Source: Rhodocyclaceae bacterium
GTDB taxonomy: Bacteria; Pseudomonadota; Gammaproteobacteria; Burkholderiales; Rhodocyclaceae
Reading direction: 5' to 3'
Length of the DNA: 64,000 nt
Assembly (NCBI GenBank): GCA_016704145.1
Contig: JADJAS010000007.1
Span: 930,001 to 994,000, forward strand
Shown piece after piece: positions 1 to 8,820 of this stretch. The translations under genes and the position numbers were made by a program. How positions within the stretch are numbered: the stretch's first letter is position 1; the number at the start of each line of letters is the position of its first letter. Under the pieces are notes generated by a model. The model saw only the letters and a list, made by a program, of their open reading frames with translations. It was not told the DNA's origin and made no database searches.

Positions 1-1067
1 TGATGTCGCTGCTGTCGAACGCCCTGGCCGCCGGCGGCCGCGTCATCCTGCGCCGGCGGTTCAGCGCCAGTCGTTTCTGGCGCGATGTTCGCGAACACGG
101 CATCACCGTCGCCCAGTACAGCGGCGAGATGTGTCGTTACCTGTTCAACCAGCCGCCGACGGCGGATGACCGCAACCACCAGTTGCGGGTGATGACCGGC
201 TCCGGCCTCAGCCCGTCGATCTGGCAGGCATTCCAGGACCGCTTCGGCATTACCCAGATGATCGAAGGCTATGGCGGCACGGAAATCAATGTCGGCATGA
301 TGAACATCGACAATCGGATCGGTTCCTGCGGGCGCATCCCCTTCCGGGATCGCAGCAACGCCCGTCTGGTGAAATACGACCGCGACACCGACCGCTACAT
401 CCGTCATCCGGACGGCACCCTGATTGAATGCGGCCCCGGAGAGGTCGGCGAGATGCTCGGCATGATCCTCAATCTGCCGGGAATGACCGGCGGCCGCTTC
501 GACGGCTACACCGACGCCGAGGCCACCGAGAAGAAAATCCTGCGCAATGCCTTCCAGCCGGGCGACGCCTGGCTGCGCACCGGTGATCTGTTTCGCCGCG
601 ACGAGGATGACTATTACTACTTCGTCGACCGTGTCGGTGATACCTACCGGTGGAAAAGCGAGAACGTCTCGACCACCGAGGTCGCCAACGTCCTCGCCGA
701 ATACCCGGATGTCGAGACGGTCACCGTCTATGGCGTACCGATTCCAGGGCAGGAAGGCCGCGCGGGCATGGCTGCTGTGGTGATGCAGCCGGGCAAGCGG
801 TTCGATCCTGTTGCCTTCCACCAACTGGCGGCGACCAGGCTGCCCGGCTACGCGATTCCGGTGTTCGTGCGGACGCGAGCAAACGCCGACATCACGGCGA
901 CGTTCAAGCTGCGCAAGGTCGATCTGCAAAAGCTGGGTTATGCGCCCGAGCCGGGCGATGACGTGTACGTGGCCGACCCTGGCGCCGGCCGCTATGTCGC
1001 CGCCACGGCGGACAATCTGACCCGGCTTGGCATCCCCGGGGGCAACCAAGAAAGCCAACCATCATGA
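1..1067 (+). CDS. FATP/VLACS-type acyl-CoA synthetase, 5'-truncated by the window edge
   Basis: This is the C-terminal two thirds of an AMP-forming acyl-CoA synthetase that makes acyl-CoA from a carboxylic acid, ATP and CoA. The frame is open from the window edge, so the N-terminus and the P-loop-like AMP motif lie upstream. Visible family signs are GYGGTE (the motif contacting the adenylate), WLRTGDLF, and DRVGDTYRWKSENVSTTEV, which is typical of the FATP/very-long-chain branch rather than the benzoate or short-chain branches. Enzymes of this branch activate bulky side chains, including steroid side-chain acids, but the substrate cannot be read from sequence. The stop overlaps the next start (ATGA), so the SnoaL-like gene is translationally coupled. 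Confidence 0.85.
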   Translation, partial: MSLLSNALAAGGRVILRRRFSASRFWRDVREHGITVAQYSGEMCRYLFNQPPTADDRNHQLRVMTGSGLSPSIWQAFQDRFGITQMIEGYGGTEINVGMMNIDNRIGSCGRIPFRDRSNARLVKYDRDTDRYIRHPDGTLIECGPGEVGEMLGMILNLPGMTGGRFDGYTDAEATEKKILRNAFQPGDAWLRTGDLFRRDEDDYYYFVDRVGDTYRWKSENVSTTEVANVLAEYPDVETVTVYGVPIPGQEGRAGMAAVVMQPGKRFDPVAFHQLAATRLPGYAIPVFVRTRANADITATFKLRKVDLQKLGYAPEPGDDVYVADPGAGRYVAATADNLTRLGIPGGNQESQPS

Positions 1068-1561
1068 ACGCGCACACCCTCGAATCGCGCCTGCGCACCA
1101 TCGAGGATCGCCTGGCGATTCTCGACATCGAGGCCGACTACGCCCACGCCTGGGACCTGGGGACGGCCCGGCAATGGGCGGAAGTGTTTACCGAGGATGG
1201 CGTTTTCGAAATGCTGTCCGCCGGCAACCTGCCCGCCACCCGCATCGCCGGCCATGCCGCGCTGGAAGCGTTCTGCGACCAGATCCGGGAACAATGGTCC
1301 GGCCTGCACTACATGCACCCGCCGCGTCTGCGCATTGCCGGAGACACGGCGGAATCGGTGATCTTCTTCGAATTCCGTCATGTGATGCGCACGGACGCCC
1401 ACCTGCGCCAGGGAGTCACGGCCGGTTACTACCGCACCGCGTACGTCCGCACCGGGGCGGGTTGGCGCATCCGCGAACGGATCGAGCAGGCCATCGGCGA
1501 AGCGCTTTCCCACTTCTATCCGGGCGACCTTGCGCCGCCATCGGCGTGCCGCCACGGCTGA
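1064..1561 (+). CDS. SnoaL-like / NTF2-fold protein
   Basis: A 165-residue protein with the NTF2-like cone fold seen in SnoaL cyclases, ketosteroid isomerases and ring-hydroxylating dioxygenase small subunits. The N-terminal helix pair around residues 10-45 (RLAILDIEADYAHAWD, then WAEVFTEDGVFE) and the later beta strands ending in GWRIRERIEQA match this family. Conserved acidic and His residues in the cone (Asp near residue 20, MHPPRLRI near 85) could act in acid-base chemistry. It is coupled by a 4-base overlap to the upstream CoA synthetase, so it probably acts on a CoA-activated or related intermediate, for example as an isomerase or dehydratase. The exact reaction is unknown. Confidence 0.75.
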   Translation: MNAHTLESRLRTIEDRLAILDIEADYAHAWDLGTARQWAEVFTEDGVFEMLSAGNLPATRIAGHAALEAFCDQIREQWSGLHYMHPPRLRIAGDTAESVIFFEFRHVMRTDAHLRQGVTAGYYRTAYVRTGAGWRIRERIEQAIGEALSHFYPGDLAPPSACRHG

Positions 1562-1564
1562 CTT

Positions 1565-2356
1565 TCAACTGCGCTGCGAAGATATATTGCCCCCGTCGAC
1601 CACGAATTCGGCGGCGGTGATGTAGCTGGCCTCGTCCGACAGCAGGAAGCGCACCACCCGGCCGATCTCTTCCGGCACCCCCATGCGACCAAGCAGGATG
1701 CGTTTCTCGTAGAAGCCTTTCGGCAGCGCATCCACGGAGGGTTGCAGCATCGGCGTCAGGATCTGCCCGGGCGAAATGGAATTGATCCGGATTCCGTCGT
1801 GGCCCAGACGATCCGCCAGCGAGCGCACCAGCGACAGCACGCCCCCCTTGGCCGCCGTGTAGATCGGGTTGACGGCGTTGCCCAGCGTGGCGTTGATCGA
1901 GGCGAACGCCACGATGGCGGAACCCGGATGCGCCTTGAAATCGCCCAGCAGCCCTTTCACCAGCAGCGCCACCGGCCGCAGATGGATGTTGATGCCGCGA
2001 TCCCAGCTTTCCGGCGTCACGCCCTCCAGGGACTCGATATCGACGATGCCCGCCGCATGAACGAGGCCGCCGATCGAACCCATGGCCTCGCGCGACCGGG
2101 CGATGGCATTCGCGTAGCCCGCCGGATCGGCGATATCCATGCCGATGCCGATGCTCGCCACGCCGTGTTCGGCGCGCAGCTCGGCGGCAGCGGCCAGCGC
2201 CTTTGCCTCATTGATGTCCCAGACCGACAGCGGCCGACCCACGGCGGCCAGCGCACGCGCCGAAGCCAGGCCCAGACCCGATGCGCCACCGGTGACGATG
2301 ACGCCTGTCGCGGGCGATGACAACAAGGGTTTGAGCGCCGAAGACAATGAACTCAT
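1565..2356 (-). CDS. SDR-family oxidoreductase
   Basis: A 263-residue classical short-chain dehydrogenase/reductase. The Rossmann glycine motif TGGASGLG lies near residues 22-29, the catalytic Ser in FASINATLG near 150 and the YTAAKG Tyr/Lys pair near 165. The C-terminus ending FVVDGGN is typical of 3-oxoacyl-ACP-reductase-like or hydroxysteroid/alcohol dehydrogenase SDRs. The gene converges on the SnoaL-like gene with only 3 bases between the stops, and lies 84 bases downstream of the TonB receptor on the same strand, so it may be co-transcribed with it. It probably oxidises a secondary alcohol of the substrate taken up by that receptor. The substrate is not determinable. Confidence 0.85.
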   Translation of the reverse strand: MSSLSSALKPLLSSPATGVIVTGGASGLGLASARALAAVGRPLSVWDINEAKALAAAAELRAEHGVASIGIGMDIADPAGYANAIARSREAMGSIGGLVHAAGIVDIESLEGVTPESWDRGINIHLRPVALLVKGLLGDFKAHPGSAIVAFASINATLGNAVNPIYTAAKGGVLSLVRSLADRLGHDGIRINSISPGQILTPMLQPSVDALPKGFYEKRILLGRMGVPEEIGRVVRFLLSDEASYITAAEFVVDGGNISSQRS

Positions 2357-2440
2357 GACACGTCAACTCCCATGGGGCGACCCGATTGCGCCAAGGCGGG
2401 ACCGGGCGGTCGAACCGCCCGGATTGCCGTAGCCTTCAGG

Positions 2441-4864
2441 TCAATAGTTGTAAATGAGGTCGAGGCCGTAGGTACGCGGTTCGCCCCACGTGGTGACCTG
2501 GTCGGCGCTGGTATTGGTCAGGTCGAAGTTGTGGTACTTCTTGTCGGCCAGGTTCTTGCCCCACAGCGCGACCGTCAGCCGGCCCTTGTTGTCGGGTCCG
2601 ACCTTGATCTGCGACAGTGCCAGCCGCGCGTTCACCAGTTCGTACTTCGGCGTGGTGATGAACTTCGCCGACACAGGATTGCTGGTATCGATGGGGGTCG
2701 ACTGGGAACCCTTGCGCGAGAAGTTCACGTTGAAGTCCAGCTTGCCCGGCAGGCCGAAGTCGGGGAAACGGTAGTCGAGATTGATGACATAGGAAAAGTC
2801 GGGGACGACCAGCTTGCGGCTGTTCGACACGTCCATGCCATAGGTCGGGCTGCTGACATCCTGGTCGATCCACTTGGTGTACTTGTGGTCCAGCCAGGTG
2901 GCCGCCGCCGACACCCGCAAGTCCTGAGTCAGCAGGGCCGTGGCATCAAGCTCGACGCCCTTGTACTTCGAAGTGCCGACGTTCTCGATGGCCCAGACGT
3001 TGCCGGCATGGACCACGGTTTTCTGCTCGTTGTCGTATTTGCTGTCGAACACGGCGCCGTTGAGCCGCAGGCGGCGGCCGAGGAACTCGCCCTTCATGCC
3101 CAGTTCGTACGAGGTGATGGTCTCCGGCTTGAAACCCTTGGCGAATCCGGCGGCGGTGCTCTGCTGGTCGTCGAAGCCGCCCGTCACATAGCCCTTGGAC
3201 GCCTTGACGTAGGTCATCACGTCCTTGTTCCAGTGATAATTGAGCGACAACGCCGGCGTGGTCTTGGAAAAGTCGTTGTCACCCGCCACATTGGTGTAGG
3301 CCGATGCGTTGGGCACCGAGAACAGCAGGTTGTTGACACCCGGCGTACCGGTAGCGGTATAGAAGTACTGCTCGCCGCGATGATTGGTGCCCACCGCCCG
3401 GCGATGGTCCTTGGTGAAGCGGATGCCCGGAACGATTTCCAGTTTGCGGTCGAGGACATCAGGGGTCCAGGAGACTTGTCCGAATACTGCCCATGTCGAA
3501 TTCTTGGCCTTGAGGCTACGATATTCCAGCGTCGCCATGTCGACGCCCACTGGCCCGGCGTTGCCCAGGAACAACGCATCGGGCACGGTGAAGAAGATGC
3601 CGGGACCCTGGCGTTGGTGTCCTTTCTCCGTGGCGTAGTAGAGGCCGGTGGTGTACTTGAAGTTCTCGCTCAAGTCACCGAGCAACTGGAATTCCTGGGA
3701 CCAGGACTCGTTGTAGACAATCCACTGATGATTCTTGCCATCGAATGGCGTGGCGCCACCGAGGAAAGTCGTCGGCAGACCATCGCTGCGGATCAGATAG
3801 GGATCGCTACCGGGGCCAAAGCCGGTGTAGAGCACATTGTTCCTGGTGTCAACCTTGCGGTAGGCCGTGATCGAGCGGACAGTCAGCTTGGGAGCGACCT
3901 CCCAGTTGACGGTCAGGTTGTGGCCTTCCGCGACGTTGTTGTTCTTGGGCATCCGGAACGGAACATTGAGCCGGCTCAGTTTCTTCGTGTTGCAGCTGTT
4001 GATCAGCGGTGGAACGCGGCTGTCGACCGTGGCCAGATAGGGCAGGAAAGTGGTGGAGCCAAAAGGTACCAGGCATTGGTTGGGCAGATCGATCGAATCG
4101 GCTTCGGCACGGTCGTAGCCATAGTCCACCATGACGTTGGCACTGGCGCGCCAGCGCAAGTCAAGGCGCACGGAATCGGCGTCCTTCTCGCCGAGATCGC
4201 GGCCGCCTGGCGCAGTATTCTTGACCCCCAGATCGTCGCGCTTGCTGTGCAGGTAGGAGAGCTTGGCGGCGAAATTATCGGTGAAGGGCGCGTTGACAAC
4301 GGTCTTGGACAGGAACTGGCCACGTTCGGCAACAGTGAATTGCTGCTTGAAGCCAAACTGGCCGAGTTCCGGCTTGGCGGTAACGATGTTGATGGCGCCA
4401 CCGGTGGCATTGCGTCCGGCCAGCACGCCCTGCGGCCCCTTCAATACCTCGATGCGCTCCAGATCGGCGCCCGCCAGATTCAGGCCAGCCAGCTGTGTCA
4501 GTGCCACGCCATCGACGTGTATCGCCATGGGGATCGGCACGCTGGTCTGGATCGAATTGGGCACGATGCCGCGGATCGAGGGATAGAGCATTTCGCTGCT
4601 GCCCGGGTAGGTATCGACGGTCAACCCCGGCACGAATGACTTGACGTCGGCAAGCACCACCACCCCCGATTTCTCCAGCGCCTTGGCGTCCAGTGCCTGC
4701 ACCGAAATCGGCACATCCTGCAGGTTCTCCTTCCGCTTTTGCGCCGTAATCACCACCTCCTCCAGCGCCACGCCCTGGGCCTGGGCCAAGGACGCCGCAC
4801 CAAACGACGCAGCCAGCAACAACGGCAGCGTACGGACGCTGCAACCATGGTCAATTGCTCGCAT
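2441..4864 (-). CDS. TonB-dependent outer-membrane receptor
   Basis: An 807-residue outer-membrane receptor. The start at 4864 was chosen because GAGGAAGAG sits just upstream and the protein then begins with a clear Sec signal peptide ending AQAQ. A TonB-box-like segment (VVITAQKRKENLQDVP) follows the mature start. The plug domain occupies roughly residues 40-160 with VLKGPQGVLAGRNATGGAINI, and the remainder is a 22-strand barrel ending in an aromatic-terminated strand (LDLIYNY). This subclass is common in sphingomonads and steroid-degrading betaproteobacteria and often imports hydrophobic or complex organics rather than iron siderophores. Its setting among catabolic genes supports uptake of the regional substrate. 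Confidence 0.9.
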   Translation of the reverse strand: MRAIDHGCSVRTLPLLLAASFGAASLAQAQGVALEEVVITAQKRKENLQDVPISVQALDAKALEKSGVVVLADVKSFVPGLTVDTYPGSSEMLYPSIRGIVPNSIQTSVPIPMAIHVDGVALTQLAGLNLAGADLERIEVLKGPQGVLAGRNATGGAINIVTAKPELGQFGFKQQFTVAERGQFLSKTVVNAPFTDNFAAKLSYLHSKRDDLGVKNTAPGGRDLGEKDADSVRLDLRWRASANVMVDYGYDRAEADSIDLPNQCLVPFGSTTFLPYLATVDSRVPPLINSCNTKKLSRLNVPFRMPKNNNVAEGHNLTVNWEVAPKLTVRSITAYRKVDTRNNVLYTGFGPGSDPYLIRSDGLPTTFLGGATPFDGKNHQWIVYNESWSQEFQLLGDLSENFKYTTGLYYATEKGHQRQGPGIFFTVPDALFLGNAGPVGVDMATLEYRSLKAKNSTWAVFGQVSWTPDVLDRKLEIVPGIRFTKDHRRAVGTNHRGEQYFYTATGTPGVNNLLFSVPNASAYTNVAGDNDFSKTTPALSLNYHWNKDVMTYVKASKGYVTGGFDDQQSTAAGFAKGFKPETITSYELGMKGEFLGRRLRLNGAVFDSKYDNEQKTVVHAGNVWAIENVGTSKYKGVELDATALLTQDLRVSAAATWLDHKYTKWIDQDVSSPTYGMDVSNSRKLVVPDFSYVINLDYRFPDFGLPGKLDFNVNFSRKGSQSTPIDTSNPVSAKFITTPKYELVNARLALSQIKVGPDNKGRLTVALWGKNLADKKYHNFDLTNTSADQVTTWGEPRTYGLDLIYNY

Positions 4865-5156
4865 TGCTCTTCCTCCTCGATAGATTAATTGCAGTACAAG
4901 ACGTTCAGCAACCTCGCGGGCCATTATGGTTGGCCACTTCACCTCGGCCGAGGTCAGAACAACTCACATGGGGGACTGATTCGCTCATCTTGACTTCGGC
5001 AGCCCCGAACCGAATGGCATAAGAAGCGCCCCGCCTGAAACATGAATCCGCATTTCCCACGTGGAGTCATTCGGCGGGGCTTGAAAGGACAGTGGCCAGG
5101 AAGGAAGGGAGCCACTGTCGAGGATCATGGACAAGCGCTTCATCGTACCAAGCCAC
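4865..5156. other. 292-base intergenic region upstream of the TonB receptor
   Basis: This is the largest gap in the window. It lies between the stop of the DUF1214 gene and the start of the TonB receptor, both on the minus strand. It should carry the receptor promoter, but I could not identify a convincing -35/-10 pair. An imperfect long inverted repeat (GCGCCCCGCC near 5028 and GGCGGGGCTT near 5074) could form a hairpin downstream of the DUF1214 gene. It has no T-tract, so I do not call it a terminator. No open frame with a believable protein lies here. Confidence 0.4.
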
Positions 5157-6257
5157 CTATAGCTCGCTCATCTTGACCACGCGCGCCTGCAAGTCGGGCA
5201 CCGGTAGTCGGGTACGCGACCAGCGGAAGATCATCGGGCCTTCCAGGTGGCCGCGGGTGTCGATCCAGTTGGGCAGCCCCGGATTGCGCGAAGCGATGAT
5301 GATCTTGACGCTGCCGTCGGCCTCTTGGCGCACGGTGCGGTTGTTGTAATGGGACCGGTGATCGATATAAGACAGCGGCTCGAACCAATAGCTGGTGGTA
5401 TCCAGCCCCCAATACGGCACTTCCTCCGGCTTGAACGTCACGACCAGCGCCTCGTCCTCCGCCAGCCGGAAGTAGCCGGACGAGAAACGATGGCCGGTGG
5501 GCATTTCCGGCGAGTCTTTGCCGCCATCCTTCTGCTCCTGCTCGAAGACGAAGAAGCGGTTGGGCTGCGCAGCGCGGCGCTGGTCCACGATCGCCTTCCA
5601 GATATTCACCGAGCGCGCCACATAAGCCGAGGTGCGCTGCATGGCGCGGCTGACTTCGGCCAGAGTCAGTGGTGGCCGATCGCCGGTCGCGCCGATGCGT
5701 TCGATGTTGAACGTGGCGTCGGGCGTCCTGCTCCAGTCGTGCGCATACTGGCGGATGAAGACCACCGAGGCTTCCGGCGTCGTGCGGATCCAGTTGCCGG
5801 GCTGCGGCTCCGGTGACAGCATCAACTCGTAGCTGCCGTCCGGTTTGACCTTCAAGTCGACCTCGGTGATCGCGCCCACCTGGGCACTGGTGCTGTCCAG
5901 CCCGATCTTGCCTGCGTAAACCGTGAACTCGATGTAAGGCGCCTCACCGCGCCGACCGGAAATCCGATAGGTCTTGGCGCCGTCGATGATGGTTTGGTGA
6001 TAATGCGCGTCCGACGTTTCGCCTTCGCCCAGCGTGGTCGGCGTGACCAGCTGATACACGGCGGGAAAGTCGGTGTTGCCGTATTCCAGCGAAGCTTCGA
6101 ACCCCATGCGGATCATGCGCACCAGTTTGCGCAGCCCCTCTGCTTGCGTCAGCTCACCGCCGGGCGTGGTTTCAGCGGCCAGTACGCCGCCGGCCAGCTT
6201 CAACTGATCGCAAAACACCTCCCATGCCTTCACGCTCGCTTCCCGGTGGCTGCTCAT
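5157..6257 (-). CDS. DUF1214-family protein
   Basis: A 366-residue protein of the DUF1214 family (the C-terminal half of DUF1254/DUF1214 proteins). The start at 6257 is preferred over 6272 because AAAGGAG lies 6 bases before it. The family signature is in the C-terminal third: YWFEPLSYIDHRSHYNNRT, then IIIASRNPGLPNWIDTRGH, then FRWSR. No signal peptide is visible from this start. Members occur in catabolic clusters for steroids, terpenes and hydrocarbons, but no activity has been assigned, so function is unknown. It lies downstream of the sulfotransferase-like gene in the same direction with a gap of about 100 bases, suggesting one transcript. Confidence 0.75.
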   Translation of the reverse strand: MSSHREASVKAWEVFCDQLKLAGGVLAAETTPGGELTQAEGLRKLVRMIRMGFEASLEYGNTDFPAVYQLVTPTTLGEGETSDAHYHQTIIDGAKTYRISGRRGEAPYIEFTVYAGKIGLDSTSAQVGAITEVDLKVKPDGSYELMLSPEPQPGNWIRTTPEASVVFIRQYAHDWSRTPDATFNIERIGATGDRPPLTLAEVSRAMQRTSAYVARSVNIWKAIVDQRRAAQPNRFFVFEQEQKDGGKDSPEMPTGHRFSSGYFRLAEDEALVVTFKPEEVPYWGLDTTSYWFEPLSYIDHRSHYNNRTVRQEADGSVKIIIASRNPGLPNWIDTRGHLEGPMIFRWSRTRLPVPDLQARVVKMSEL

Positions 6258-6358
6258 CGATGCTCCTTTCATCAACCCGGTGTCACCCGCCGACCTCGGC
6301 TCGCCGGCGTGGCTTGCTGTCACAAGCCCCCAGCAGAGCAGGGCCGCGCGGAATCGCC

Positions 6359-7561
6359 TCATCCCTCGGTGGGGACTTTGAAATAATCCTGATAGAAACG
6401 ACAGCGCTCCCGCTCCCGCACGGGATCGAGACCCGACTGCTCCAGCGTGTAACGGTGCGTGCCGTGCCTTTCCTTCGGGTTGCGGGCGATGAAGTCGAGC
6501 ATGCGCTGTTCGGCGAGCGGCGACATGGGCAGCCCGAAATGCGCATAGATCCGTTTCGCCATCGCCACCTGGTCCTTGACCATGTCCGCGAAATACATGT
6601 CGAACACGCCCATGGCATCGGCCTTGCCGCTCTGCTTGAACGCCACCATGCGCCGCATGGCGTCTTCCCAGGTCGCGCTCCAGACTCGGCCAATCTCGAT
6701 CCGATTCACGTCGTCGCTGCCCATGCTGCACGCCACCGAGACCAGCGAGCAGTGCGAGGCGATCAGCTTGAGCGGATCGCGGTGCGTCATGACGATTTGC
6801 GCATCCGGATAGACCGCCAGGATGGCGTCAAGGCCCCAGAAATAACCCGTGCTCTTCAGCACCCAGCGCGCCCGCGGATTCTTCCACTGCATGTACTGGA
6901 GCAGGCGCTTGTGGGTGCGATACACCGACAGATTGTCGGAGTCCACCACCCACTGCTGGTAGGTCGGCACCCAGAACTGATTGGGGAAAATGATGCTCTT
7001 GAAGTCGAAGGCATTCAGCATCAGGCATTCCTGCGCCAGTCGTGCCCCCATTTCGTGGATGGCCTGGAACTCGGGAATCAGCAGGCGCGAAGTCCGCTCG
7101 AAGTGCGCTTCGCAGTCTGCGATGCGCGGATCGGTCTCGTAGGTCGCGGCTGCGGCCGGCGGCGACATGTAGTTGCATTCCCAGGTCAGCGGCACCCGGT
7201 TGTCGGGGTCCTGGGCCAGCAGGTCGTGCATGATGGTCGATCCCGTGCGCGGCAGCCCCATCATGAACACCGGCTTGCGAATCTCCACGGCGAGGATGTC
7301 GAGATTGCGCTTGATATCGTCCGTCACCCGCAGGCGGTTTTCCAGATGACGGGACAATTCGCCGAAGGCGATCAGCCGCCCCGCCTTGTTCAGCCTGGCC
7401 TCGTCGTTCAGGCAGCGGATGAGCAGGGAGAACCCTTCCCGCCAGTCCGCGTCGTCACCAAAGTCCGCCAGCCCGGTCTTGGCGGTCACCGCCGCGAGCA
7501 GCGCGTCCTCGCTGAGCATTACATCCGGCATGGCGGCATAGTCGAAACCCGTACTGCTCAT
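6359..7561 (-). CDS. Sulfotransferase-fold protein
   Basis: A 400-residue protein of the bacterial sulfotransferase family (PAPS-dependent Stf/Sulfotransfer_3 type). The start at 7561 follows GGAGGAG. The 5'-phosphosulfate loop appears as MGLPRTGST near residue 125, and the 3'-phosphate region as WVLKSTGYFWGL and MTHRDPLKL near 245-275. Sulfation of a hydroxylated substrate is the family reaction, but many homologues in steroid and hydrocarbon clusters have no assigned acceptor and may act otherwise. Its promoter faces that of the Dabb protein and contains the AACGATCGTT operator at 7662, shared with the molybdoenzyme operon. Confidence 0.8.
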   Translation of the reverse strand: MSSTGFDYAAMPDVMLSEDALLAAVTAKTGLADFGDDADWREGFSLLIRCLNDEARLNKAGRLIAFGELSRHLENRLRVTDDIKRNLDILAVEIRKPVFMMGLPRTGSTIMHDLLAQDPDNRVPLTWECNYMSPPAAAATYETDPRIADCEAHFERTSRLLIPEFQAIHEMGARLAQECLMLNAFDFKSIIFPNQFWVPTYQQWVVDSDNLSVYRTHKRLLQYMQWKNPRARWVLKSTGYFWGLDAILAVYPDAQIVMTHRDPLKLIASHCSLVSVACSMGSDDVNRIEIGRVWSATWEDAMRRMVAFKQSGKADAMGVFDMYFADMVKDQVAMAKRIYAHFGLPMSPLAEQRMLDFIARNPKERHGTHRYTLEQSGLDPVRERERCRFYQDYFKVPTEG

Positions 7562-7652
7562 CTGTAGTCTCCTCCGCAGTCTTGTCGCGGCCAACGATCC
7601 CTGGCAACGGTCGCGGCCATCAAAGGCACACCCGCCGACGACGGCCGCGTGC

Positions 7653-7678
7653 CACATACCGAACGATCGTTATTTTTT
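7653..7678. promoter_or_regulatory. Palindromic operator (AACGATCGTT core), copy 1
   Basis: The 10-bp perfect palindrome AACGATCGTT at 7662-7671 lies between the divergent sulfotransferase-like and Dabb genes, about 100 bases before one start and 78 before the other. The surrounding 26 bases match copy 2 at 16252-16277 in all but one position, including a CACATA flank and a run of T. A palindrome of this type is typical for a TetR-family dimer. No such regulator gene is in the window, so the binding protein is unknown. Confidence 0.6.
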
Positions 7679-7748
7679 TGATATTATTCTTTTGCCGTTC
7701 TCAATTTGCAAGCCCTTTTTCGGCACTCGATACGGCGCAGGGGGTGAA

Positions 7749-8807
7749 ATGATCATCGTGCAGGATCGCATCGCGGTTGCAGCCGCCGATCTGCCCAGGC
7801 TGCGCGCGCTGCTGGAGCGGCAATATCTACCCGACGCCCGCGCGCGCGGCCTGTTCCTGCTGGACAGCGGCGTGTCGCCACCGCTGACTTTGGCGGGCGA
7901 ACCCTGCACCTTTTGGCTGCGCTGGCAACTCGACGATGTCGGCGCCTTCTGGACGGCGCGCGGCATGGCGGTCGGGAACCCGTTGGTTTCGGCGTTCTGG
8001 CACGAGGTTGATCGCTTTTGCGCGGAGCGCCATCGAGAGTTTCTACGTCCGGACGGCTTCGACCGCCAGCCCCTGCCCGGGCCGACCACCGTCACTTCGT
8101 TCCTGGGCGAGCCACAAGGCTGGCGCGAAACGGCTCAGCTACATCTTCGCCCGAATGCTGATCATACCGACCGCGATGCGCTGGTGGCCGCGCTGTCGGC
8201 GGTCGGCGGGCTGCCTGGCGTCCGGCGGGCGCACCTGGGCGAGAACATCGACGTCCGATTCGGCGCCGGCGATTACACCTGGGATGTCTGCTACGAAAGC
8301 GCCGGGGCCGCGGAAGCGGCGAAGGCGTCGGATCAGTGGCAAGGAACGCTGATGCCGCTGCTGAATCGGCTGCTGGTGGCCTTCGAACCTGTCGCCCTGG
8401 AGAACGTCGGGGCCGGCAGCCGCCGGCCGGACTTGCGCGCGGGCATCAAGCGGACGGCGCTGTTCCGCGTCCTGCCCGGCGTCGCCGGCGAACAGCGGGC
8501 CCGCTTCGAGCATGACCTGCTGGCCATGCCCGACTACATTCCGGAGATTCTCAACTGGCGCTTGAGTCGTGCCTCAGTGGCAACGGGGGCGGCCCGTCCC
8601 GACTGGAGCTACGTATGGGAACAGGAATATGCGGACATCGCCGGACTCAACGTCGCCTACATGTTCCATCCCTATCACTGGGCCTATCTCGATGGCTGCT
8701 TCGACCCTGAATCCGGCCGGCAGATTATCGATGGCCGGATGTGCCATGCCTATTGTCCGATGAGTTCCGGGATTCTCGGCGCCGAGGGAAGCCTGGCCCC
8801 ACAATAA
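7749..8807 (+). CDS. Multi-domain protein with Dabb-like (ferredoxin-like) repeats
   Basis: A 352-residue cytoplasmic protein. I chose the ATG at 7749 over the longer frame because an AGGGGG ribosome site precedes it. It appears to contain three alpha/beta-barrel (NIPSNAP/EthD/Dabb-like) units: residues 1-100, 120-215 and 240-350. The last unit, with KRTALFRVLPGV near 240 and WEQEYADIAGLNVAYMFHPY near 305, is the most Dabb-like. Such domains occur in small cofactor-free monooxygenases, decarboxylases and dehydratases. It is the first gene of a four-gene plus-strand operon with two SDRs and an MDR. Its role is probably catalytic or binding within that pathway; the reaction is unknown. Confidence 0.6.
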   Translation: MIIVQDRIAVAAADLPRLRALLERQYLPDARARGLFLLDSGVSPPLTLAGEPCTFWLRWQLDDVGAFWTARGMAVGNPLVSAFWHEVDRFCAERHREFLRPDGFDRQPLPGPTTVTSFLGEPQGWRETAQLHLRPNADHTDRDALVAALSAVGGLPGVRRAHLGENIDVRFGAGDYTWDVCYESAGAAEAAKASDQWQGTLMPLLNRLLVAFEPVALENVGAGSRRPDLRAGIKRTALFRVLPGVAGEQRARFEHDLLAMPDYIPEILNWRLSRASVATGAARPDWSYVWEQEYADIAGLNVAYMFHPYHWAYLDGCFDPESGRQIIDGRMCHAYCPMSSGILGAEGSLAPQ

Positions 8808-8820
8808 GGAGACGCGTCTC

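Noticed and set aside
2372..4639. A 755-codon open frame opposite the TonB receptor
   Set aside because: It is the antisense shadow of a GC-rich receptor gene with signal peptide, plug and barrel; the shadow has no family motif or ribosome site.
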